From Mycobacterium triplex (GTDB lineage Bacteria; Actinomycetota; Actinomycetes; Mycobacteriales; Mycobacteriaceae), in contig NZ_HG964446.1 in NCBI RefSeq assembly GCF_000689255.1, forward strand, positions 1,044,484-1,108,483: a stretch of DNA of 64,000 bases, in the 5' to 3' direction. The notes under the pieces were generated by a model, which was not told the origin of the DNA, made no database searches, and saw only the letters and a list, made by a program, of their open reading frames with translations. Positions within the stretch are counted from its first letter, which is position 1, and each line of letters starts with the position of its first letter. Of the stretch, positions 56,144-64,000 are shown piece after piece. The position numbers and the translations under genes were made by a program.

Positions 56144-56797
56144 CTACCGGACCAGCAACCAACCTTCGATGTGACGGTAGAACGTCGATCGTCGCGCGGC
56201 GCGCGGTGCGGCGATGCCGTCGCGGACCACGACCACGCCGGTGCTGCCCAGCTGCGCGGCGCGGCCGGCGACCCACCGGCGCCACCGACCGTGCACCGCG
56301 GCCCGCAGGCCGGGGACGGCCAGCGTCGGCTCGATGTCGACGCCGGGGACGTCGCCGTCGAACAGCTGGGTGTCGTCGACGACGGCCTCGCCGTGCAGCT
56401 GGTTGCGGTCCGCGGGTGGCAGCCAGCCGGCCCGGCCGACGATCACCGCGCCGGTCTCGTCGCGCACCAGGGTGACGCGTCCGGCCGTGCCGCGTCGGGC
56501 CCGCCGGGCCGCCCGCCGTCTCGTCTTCAAGCGGTAGATGCGGGTGGCGGCTGTGCGGCGGGCCGGCACGTAGGCCACTTCGACGTCGAGCCGGTCGGCG
56601 CGCAGCAGCCGGCTCAACACGACGGCCAGCTCGGCGTCGCCGCCGACGACGACCAGCCTCCGGTGCGGCCCGATCGCGGCGTCGACGTCGGCCGGGCTCT
56701 CGACCCGATGGAGGGGCAGGCCGTCGAGCGGACCGGGCGCTCGCCGGTCTCCGAAACACAACACGGCCATGTCGGCCGTGTCCGCGGCGATATTCAT
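56144..56797 (-). CDS. Conserved protein of unknown function (Rv0358 homologue)
   Basis: A 217-residue soluble protein with a GAGGAG ribosome-binding site before the ATG. VVVGGDAELAVVLSRLL and the following VAYVPARRT weakly recall the GGDG and xPxGT segments of diacylglycerol-kinase-like folds, but the catalytic signature is not intact. The middle is very Arg-rich. No membrane segment is seen. It is probably co-transcribed with the M50 protease gene. Confidence 0.78.
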   Translation of the reverse strand: MNIAADTADMAVLCFGDRRAPGPLDGLPLHRVESPADVDAAIGPHRRLVVVGGDAELAVVLSRLLRADRLDVEVAYVPARRTAATRIYRLKTRRRAARRARRGTAGRVTLVRDETGAVIVGRAGWLPPADRNQLHGEAVVDDTQLFDGDVPGVDIEPTLAVPGLRAAVHGRWRRWVAGRAAQLGSTGVVVVRDGIAAPRAARRSTFYRHIEGWLLVR

Positions 56798-56820
56798 GGA
56801 CTCCTCGCGACCTGCTGGGC

Positions 56821-56994
56821 TCGGGTTGAATTGCCTGGTTCCTCAGCGGGCCGCAAGCCGCCCGCATCGTCGCCAGGCTCGGGTTGAATTGCCTGGTTCC
56901 TCAGCGGGCCGCAAGCCGCCCGCATCGTCGCCAGGCTCGGGTTGAATTGCCTGGTTCCTCAGCGGGCCGCAAGCCGCCCGCATCGTCGCCAGGC
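56821..56994. repeat. 3 x 58-bp perfect tandem repeat (VNTR-like) upstream of purA
   Basis: Units lie at 56821-56878, 56879-56936 and 56937-56994 and are identical. Each begins TCGGGTTGAATTGCCTGG and contains an inverted repeat GCGGGC-N8-GCCCGC that can form a hairpin. The array fills most of the 254-bp gap between the divergent Rv0358-like gene and purA and ends 57 bp before the purA ATG. The unit length is not a multiple of three and there is no gene in it. This looks like a variable-number tandem repeat locus. Confidence 0.92.
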
Positions 56995-57024
56995 TAAGGT
57001 GGGTCCCCGGCTGGACCACAATAA

Positions 57025-59054
<2,030 letters not shown>

Positions 59055-59078
59055 CGCGCTCGCCCGTAGCATTCAACT

Positions 59079-60182
59079 GTGAGCGAAGGACAGCGCGAGA
59101 CCACAGCCGGGCCCCGGGTGATGTTGCTGGGTTCCGGCGAACTCAGCCGCGAGCTGGCGACGGCCCTGCGACGCCTCGGCGCGGAGGTTCATCAGCACTC
59201 GGACATGGACACCGTGTCGGGGGCGATCGACCGGCTGCAACCCGACTTCGTGGTGACCGCCACCGGTGGCGTCTCGGCTGCCGCCATCGAGGCGCTCGCG
59301 GCCCGGGCCGACAACGACCGCATCGAATTGGTGCCCAACCTGCACACCGTCCGGTTGACCAACGACCGCGAGGGCCTGCGCCGGCTGGCCGCCGACCAGC
59401 TGGGCCTGCCGACCGCGCCGTTCTGGTTCGTCGGATCGGTCGACGAACTCAAGGCGGTGGCCGCGCACGGCGGGTACCCGTTGCTGGTCGAGGCGCTGGG
59501 CGGCCCGGCCGGCCGTTCGGTTGTCTCGGGCCCCGCCGACGTCGAGCCCGCGTGGCGGCGCGCGGTGGGGGAAGCCGGGCGGCAGCGTGTGTTGGCCGAG
59601 ACGGTGGTCGAGGTCGAGTTTTGCGTCACGCTGCTCGCAATCCGCAGCGAGGGCCCGCACGGGCCGGCGATCGAGTTCTGTTCGCCCATCGGGCATCGTC
59701 GCGCCGAACCCGACGTGCTGGAATCCTGGCAGCCCCAGAAGATGAGCCCGGCCGCCCTGGACGCCGCCAAATCGATCGCCGCGCGCATCGTCAAGGCCCT
59801 CGGCGGCCGCGGCGTTTTCGGCGTCGAGCTGATGATCAACGGCGACGAGGTGTACTTCGCCGACGTGAGTGCCGTTCTGCCGCAAAGCACCTGGGTGACG
59901 TTGCGCAGTCAGCGGATCTCGGCGTTCGAGCTGCAGGCCCGGGCGATTCTCGGCCTGCCGGTGGATGCGCTGATGATTTCGCCGGCCGCGGCGCGAACCA
60001 GCCACCCGGCCGCCACCGCCGAGGCGTTGACCGCGGCGCTGGCCGTGCCGGAAAGCGATCTTCGCGTATTCGATGCCGGACCGGGCCCGCGGCGCGGTGT
60101 CGCACTGGCCACCGCGCCGGACGTGGCGACCGCGCGGGACCGGGCCCGTGACGTGGCCACGGCGGTGGGCTCGGGCCGTTAA
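59079..60182 (+). CDS. PurT-like ATP-grasp protein with altered active-site residues
   Basis: A 367-residue protein clearly related to formate-dependent GAR transformylase PurT (VMLLGSGELSRELATAL; EGLRRLAADQLGLPTA; ESWQPQKMSPAALDAA; GGRGVFGVELMINGDEVYF). It is shorter than E. coli PurT, missing about 20 residues after the first strand. Where PurT has the ATP-binding VKPVMSSSGKGQ it has VEALGGPAGRS, losing the lysine. Where PurT has SEVSPRPHDTG it has ADVSAVLPQST. Enzymatic PurT activity is doubtful; a regulatory or different ATP-grasp role is possible. The GTG start has a TAGCAT box 6 nt upstream. It sits in the Rv0389 (purT) position. Confidence 0.78.
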   Translation: MSEGQRETTAGPRVMLLGSGELSRELATALRRLGAEVHQHSDMDTVSGAIDRLQPDFVVTATGGVSAAAIEALAARADNDRIELVPNLHTVRLTNDREGLRRLAADQLGLPTAPFWFVGSVDELKAVAAHGGYPLLVEALGGPAGRSVVSGPADVEPAWRRAVGEAGRQRVLAETVVEVEFCVTLLAIRSEGPHGPAIEFCSPIGHRRAEPDVLESWQPQKMSPAALDAAKSIAARIVKALGGRGVFGVELMINGDEVYFADVSAVLPQSTWVTLRSQRISAFELQARAILGLPVDALMISPAAARTSHPAATAEALTAALAVPESDLRVFDAGPGPRRGVALATAPDVATARDRARDVATAVGSGR

Positions 60183-60183
60183 C

Positions 60184-60189
60184 TAGACT
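60184..60189 (+). promoter_or_regulatory. -10 box TAGACT, leaderless start of the rhodanese-metZ pair
   Basis: TAGACT is followed by CCCGAGA (7 nt) and the ATG at 60197. It overlaps the end of the PurT-like gene region, giving the rhodanese-metZ pair its own promoter. Confidence 0.65.
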
Positions 60190-60196
60190 CCCGAGA

Positions 60197-60604
60197 ATGA
60201 GCTACGCAGGAGATATCACGCCGCTCGAGGCATGGAAGTTGCTCAGCGACGACCCCAAAGCCGTGCTGGTCGACGTGCGCACCGATGCCGAATGGCGGTT
60301 CGTCGGGGTGCCCGATCTGTCGAGTCTTGGACGCGACGCGATCTTCATCGAGTGGAACACCTCGACCGGGCACAACGACAATTTCCTGGCCGAACTGAAG
60401 GACCGGCTCCCCGCGGAGTCGGGACCCGTGGTCTTCCTGTGCCGCTCCGGCAACCGCTCCATCGGTGCGGCCGAGACCGCGACCGAGGCCGGCATCGAGC
60501 CGTCCTACAACATCCTGGACGGGTTCGAGGGCAATCTCGACGCGCAGGGCCACCGTGGCGAAACCGGTTGGCGGGCAGTCGGATTGCCCTGGAAGCAGCA
60601 ATGA
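60197..60604 (+). CDS. Rhodanese-like sulfurtransferase (Rv0390 homologue)
   Basis: A 135-residue single rhodanese domain. The active-site loop is VVFLCRSGNRSIGAA with the catalytic cysteine in CRSGNRS. KAVLVDVRTDAEWRFVGVP is the N-terminal CH2A-like motif. It transfers sulfane sulfur. Its coupling to metZ (ATGA overlap) suggests sulfur supply or detoxification linked to homocysteine synthesis. Confidence 0.9.
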   Translation: MSYAGDITPLEAWKLLSDDPKAVLVDVRTDAEWRFVGVPDLSSLGRDAIFIEWNTSTGHNDNFLAELKDRLPAESGPVVFLCRSGNRSIGAAETATEAGIEPSYNILDGFEGNLDAQGHRGETGWRAVGLPWKQQ

Positions 60605-61812
60605 ACCAGTCGGTCCGCACTCCGAAGGCACTGCCCGACGGCGTCGGCCAAGCCACCATCGGTGTGCGCGGGGGGTTGCTGCGGTCGGAGTTCGACGAGA
60701 CCGCCGAGGGGATGTTTCTGACCTCCGGCTACGTCTACCCGTCGGCGGCCGCGGCCGAACAGTCGTTCTCGGGCGAGTTGGATCGCTTTGTCTACTCGCG
60801 TTACGGCAACCCGACGGTGTCGATGTTCGAGGAGCGGCTGCGGCTGATCGAGGGCGCGCCGGCGGCGTTCGCGACGGCCAGCGGCATGGCCGCGGTGTTC
60901 ACCTCTCTGGGCGCGCTGCTGGGCGCCGGCGATCGGTTGGTGGCCGCGCGCAGCCTGTTCGGATCGTGTTTCGTGGTGTGCAACGAGATCCTGCCGCGCT
61001 GGGGTGTCCAGACTGTCTTCGTCGACGGCGACGACCTCGCCCAGTGGGAGCAGGCGCTGTCGGTGCCCACCCAGGCAGTGTTCTTCGAGACGCCGTCCAA
61101 CCCGATGCAGTCGCTGGTCGACATCGCCGCGGTGACCGAACTGGCGCATGCCGCGGGAGCAAAAGTGGTGCTCGACAACGTCTTTGCCACACCGCTGCTG
61201 CAGCAGGGCTTTCCGCTCGGGGTCGACGTGGTGGTGTACTCCGGCACCAAGCACATCGACGGCCAGGGCCGGGTGCTCGGTGGTGCCATCCTCGGCGGCC
61301 AGGAGTACATCGACGGCCCGGTCCAGAAGCTGATGCGGCACACCGGCCCGGCGATGAGCGCATTCAACGCCTGGGTGTTGCTGAAAGGCCTTGAGACACT
61401 GGCGGTTCGGGTGGACTACAGCAATGCGTCGGCACAGCGCATCGCGGAGTTCCTGGAGAGCCACCCGGCGGTGCGCTGGGTGCGCTACCCGTATCTGGCG
61501 TCGCACCCGCAGTACGACCTGGCCAAGCGCCAGATGTCGGGCGGCGGCACGGTGCTCACCTTCGAGCTCGACGCCCCCGGCAGTGCCAAGGAGCGGGCCT
61601 TCGAGGTGCTGGACAAGCTGCAGCTGATCGACATCTCCAACAACCTCGGCGACGCGAAATCGTTGGTCACTCATCCGGCGACGACGACGCACCGGGCGAT
61701 GGGGCCGGAGGGTCGCGCCGCGATCGGTCTGGGCGACGGCGTGGTGCGGATCTCGGTCGGCCTGGAGAACACCGACGACCTGATCGCCGATATCGACCGG
61801 GCGTTGAGCTAG
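60601..61812 (+). CDS. metZ: O-succinylhomoserine sulfhydrylase MetZ
   Basis: A 403-residue PLP enzyme of the Cys/Met metabolism family that makes homocysteine from O-succinylhomoserine and sulfide. The PLP lysine is in VVYSGTKHIDGQGRVLGG. YSRYGNPTVSMFEERL and ASGMAAVF bind cofactor phosphate, and ISVGLENTDDLIADI ends the protein. It matches Rv0391. The start overlaps the rhodanese stop; the end overlaps the convergent ndhA gene by 4 nt. Confidence 0.95.
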   Translation: MNQSVRTPKALPDGVGQATIGVRGGLLRSEFDETAEGMFLTSGYVYPSAAAAEQSFSGELDRFVYSRYGNPTVSMFEERLRLIEGAPAAFATASGMAAVFTSLGALLGAGDRLVAARSLFGSCFVVCNEILPRWGVQTVFVDGDDLAQWEQALSVPTQAVFFETPSNPMQSLVDIAAVTELAHAAGAKVVLDNVFATPLLQQGFPLGVDVVVYSGTKHIDGQGRVLGGAILGGQEYIDGPVQKLMRHTGPAMSAFNAWVLLKGLETLAVRVDYSNASAQRIAEFLESHPAVRWVRYPYLASHPQYDLAKRQMSGGGTVLTFELDAPGSAKERAFEVLDKLQLIDISNNLGDAKSLVTHPATTTHRAMGPEGRAAIGLGDGVVRISVGLENTDDLIADIDRALS

Positions 61813-63182
61813 CCCGCTCGCTGTTCGGCCGCTTGTTTTTCGGCTTGGGCCATCGCCTCTTGCGTCTGCGCTTCCATCCAGTTGGTCACCACCCTGGCGT
61901 ACATCATCTGGCTGGTGATGGCCATCTGGCCGCGTCCGTCGCCCAAGAAGGTGATGAACCACGCGATGACCGTGGTGAATCGGTTCTTGAAGCCGACGAG
62001 ATACAGCAGGTGTAGCCCCAGCCAGGCCAGCCAGGCGATGAAGCCGCCGAACTCCAGCTTGCCGACCTGCGCGACGGCGCTGAATCGCGAGATGGTGGCC
62101 ATGCTGCCCTTGTCGAAGTAGGTGAAGGGTTTGCGGGTGGCCGGGTCGTCCGTGCCCTTGACCATGTGCTTGATCAACGTCGCGGCGTAATGCGCGCCCT
62201 GAATCGCGCCCTGTGCCATCCCGGGCACGCCTGCCACCGACATCAGGTCGCCGACGATGAAGACGTTCGGGTGACCCTTCACGGTCAGGTCGGGCTCCAC
62301 GACCACCCGTCCGGCGCGGTCGACCTCGGTGCCCTCGGACTGGTCGGCGATGATCTTGCCCAGCGAGCTGGCCTGCACGCCCGCCGCCCACACCTTGCAC
62401 GCGCATTCGATGCGGCGCTTGGTGCCGTCCTTCTCCTTGATCGTGAGGCCCATGTAGTCCACGTCGTCGACCATCGCGTTGAGCTGGACCTGGACGCCCA
62501 TCTTCTCCAGCCGCTGCTGCGCCTTGAGACCCAGCTTCTCGCCCATCGGCGGCAACACCGCGGGTGCGGCGTCGAGCAGGATCACATGGCAGTCGCGAGG
62601 CTCGATGGTCCGGAACGCGTCCTTGAGGGTGCGGTGGGCCAGTTCCTGGATCTGCCCCGCCACCTCGACGCCGGTCGGGCCCGCTCCGACGACGACGAAC
62701 GTCAGGCGGCGCTGGCGCTCGACGGGATCGTCGGTGAACTCGGCGGCCTCGAACGCGCCGAGGATTCGCCCGCGCAGTTCCAGGGCATCGTCGATCGTCT
62801 TCATGCCGGGCGCGTACGTCGCGAACTGGTCGTTACCGAAGTAGGACTGCTGCGCGCCGGAGGCCACGATCAGGCTGTCGTACGGCGTCACGGTCTCCAT
62901 GCCCATCAGCGTCGAGGTGACGGTGTTGGCCGCCAGGCTGATGTCGGTGACCTCGCCCAGCAGCACCCGCACGTTTTTCTGCCGCTGCAGGATCAGCCTG
63001 GTGGCCGGCGCGATCTCGCCTTCGGACAAAATGCCGGTCGCCACCTGATACAGCAGCGGCTGGAACAGGTGAGTGGTCGTCTTCGAGATCAGGGTGACGT
63101 CGACGTCGGCGCGTTTGAGCGCCTTGGCCGCATTCAGCCCCCCGAACCCGCTTCCGATGACGACGACGCGATGGCGCGACAT
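61809..63182 (-). CDS. ndhA: Type II NADH dehydrogenase NdhA
   Basis: A 457-residue non-proton-pumping NADH:menaquinone oxidoreductase. The FAD loop is VVVIGSGFGGLNAAKAL, and the NADH loop is TFVVVGAGPTGVEVAGQI. VFIVGDLMSVAGVPGMAQGA is the second FAD motif. C-terminal amphipathic helices attach it to the inner face of the membrane. ATG 63182 (MSRHRVVV) has an AAGGAG site; the longer frame is rejected. It is homologous to Rv0392c. Confidence 0.93.
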   Translation of the reverse strand: MSRHRVVVIGSGFGGLNAAKALKRADVDVTLISKTTTHLFQPLLYQVATGILSEGEIAPATRLILQRQKNVRVLLGEVTDISLAANTVTSTLMGMETVTPYDSLIVASGAQQSYFGNDQFATYAPGMKTIDDALELRGRILGAFEAAEFTDDPVERQRRLTFVVVGAGPTGVEVAGQIQELAHRTLKDAFRTIEPRDCHVILLDAAPAVLPPMGEKLGLKAQQRLEKMGVQVQLNAMVDDVDYMGLTIKEKDGTKRRIECACKVWAAGVQASSLGKIIADQSEGTEVDRAGRVVVEPDLTVKGHPNVFIVGDLMSVAGVPGMAQGAIQGAHYAATLIKHMVKGTDDPATRKPFTYFDKGSMATISRFSAVAQVGKLEFGGFIAWLAWLGLHLLYLVGFKNRFTTVIAWFITFLGDGRGQMAITSQMMYARVVTNWMEAQTQEAMAQAEKQAAEQRAG

Positions 63183-63343
63183 GATTCTCCTTCGGGTCGT
63201 TCGATCCGTCTGGCCTCTACAGTCTCCGCAGCGCAACTCCACCGTACGACTTCGCCGAGATGAACGTTCAGTTGTCGGCGTGTGCGCTCGCGCTGATCGG
63301 CCTCATGCGAACCGAGGCGCGGGCGGCGGTTAGCCTGCGCCCG

Positions 63344-64000
63344 TCATTGTCTGGTCGCGGAGGACGCCGGCTTCCTCGGCAGAAACGCAACGGGGAAACA
63401 CGTCAGCGCGACCAGGAAGACCGCGACCACGAACACTACGAAATAGGCGCGGGATAAATCGTGGAGTACTTCGCTCGGGAAGTCGGGAGCAAGGGCTCGA
63501 CGGGGTAGGGCGGCCGGGTCGACTGGTACTCCGAGCCGGGCGGCATTCTGGCGCAGGATCGCGATCTTGGTTGCAGCGGAAATGTTTTCGCTGCGATTGA
63601 ACTCGTTGGTGAGGATCACCGACATCAATGCGGTCCCCACGGACCCGGCCATCTGCAGATTGACGGTGATCAGCGTCGAACCCCGCGCGATCTGATGCGC
63701 AGCCAAAGCCTGCACCATTGACCCGGATAGTGGCATCATGGTGCAGCCCATGCCCATGCCCATGATCACCAACCCGGCCAGCAGCGTGGGCAAGTAAGCC
63801 GCCTGTGTGGCGGCGCCGTAGGCGAAGGTGCCCGTGCCCGCGCCGATCAGCGTGATGCCGACGAACACGACCTTGCCCGGACCGCGTTTATCCATGAACG
63901 TTCCGGCCAGCGGCATGGTCCCCATGGCACCGAGTCCCATGGGGATCATGTGTATCCCGGACTGCAGCGGTGTCTGGTACAGCACCTGTTGCAAGTAGCT
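63344..64000 (-). CDS. MFS (DHA2-type) transporter, C-terminal part
   Basis: A partial gene whose frame runs off the window end at 64000. The visible 218 residues include YLQQVLYQTPLQSGIHMIPM, typical of DHA2/EmrB-QacA drug-efflux proteins. They also hold about six membrane helices (VVFVGITLIGAGTGTFAYG; LLAGLVIMGMGMGCTMMPL; ARGSTLITVNLQMAGSVGTAL; YFVVFVVAVFLVALTCFPVAF). The substrate is unknown. Confidence 0.88.
   Translation of the reverse strand, partial: SYLQQVLYQTPLQSGIHMIPMGLGAMGTMPLAGTFMDKRGPGKVVFVGITLIGAGTGTFAYGAATQAAYLPTLLAGLVIMGMGMGCTMMPLSGSMVQALAAHQIARGSTLITVNLQMAGSVGTALMSVILTNEFNRSENISAATKIAILRQNAARLGVPVDPAALPRRALAPDFPSEVLHDLSRAYFVVFVVAVFLVALTCFPVAFLPRKPASSATRQ

Noticed and set aside
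63260..63457. 65-codon plus-strand frame between ndhA and the MFS gene
   Set aside because: It overlaps the MFS gene end, is Arg-rich, and lacks a ribosome-binding site or conserved feature.

Overview
The window is high-GC, densely coded chromosomal DNA from a Mycobacterium. Gene content and order match the M. tuberculosis neighbourhood Rv0337c-Rv0392c closely: aspC, iniR, iniBAC, lpqJ, dnaK-grpE-dnaJ1-hspR, clpB, ttfA, pyrE, the cox cluster, fba, purA, metZ and ndhA. The arrangement differs from M. tuberculosis, and several genes are absent or extra, so a non-tuberculous species is likely. The species cannot be fixed from the sequence alone. I see no tRNA, rRNA, IS element, phage or CRISPR array.

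Region 1 (1-24100) is envelope and accessory DNA. It holds the end of a YibE/F-like membrane gene, aspC, and a large Fe-S heterodisulfide-reductase-like protein. Next come the envelope-stress regulator iniR and its targets: an IniB-domain gene (Rv0340-like), iniB, iniA and iniC. iniB is greatly expanded by tandem repeats, and iniA/iniC encode dynamin-like GTPases. Opposite them lies a three-gene set of single-pass membrane proteins with Thr/Pro-rich outer tails, one carrying an Hsp70-like cytoplasmic domain. A Tat-exported GH76-like protein, lpqJ and a MobA-like gene follow. Where M. tuberculosis has Rv0346c-Rv0349, this window has an amidohydrolase, an aldehyde dehydrogenase, a LysR regulator and a sulfotransferase.

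Region 2 (24100-38900) is the heat-shock and lipid-transport block. dnaK-grpE-dnaJ1-hspR is one operon. Both dnaK and clpB have a SigH-type promoter (GGAAC-N17-CGTT) and HspR (HAIR) operators. A type II flavohemoglobin-like gene and a DUF3060-type protein lie between hspR and clpB. ttfA, pyrE, a lipoprotein and an RNA methyltransferase follow.

Region 3 (38900-48700) is a form I-type carbon-monoxide-dehydrogenase cluster: LysR, XdhC, coxM, coxS, coxL, XdhC-YHS, MoxR ATPase, coxG and a VWA protein. Many of the genes overlap by 4 nt. coxL carries a single-base frameshift.

Region 4 (48700-64000) is metabolic: a second GH76 protein, a one-chain succinyl-CoA:3-ketoacid CoA-transferase, DedA, fba, a CDF metal exporter with a palindromic operator, a membrane protease, purA behind a 3 x 58 bp tandem repeat, a divergent PurT-like protein, rhodanese-metZ, ndhA and a partial MFS transporter.

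Relative to M. tuberculosis, everything from the Rv0385 homologue to the Rv0356c homologue is inverted as one block. In M. tuberculosis the block is bounded by PPE genes. Many promoters here have a TANNNT -10 box 6-8 nt before the start codon, predicting leaderless mRNAs.
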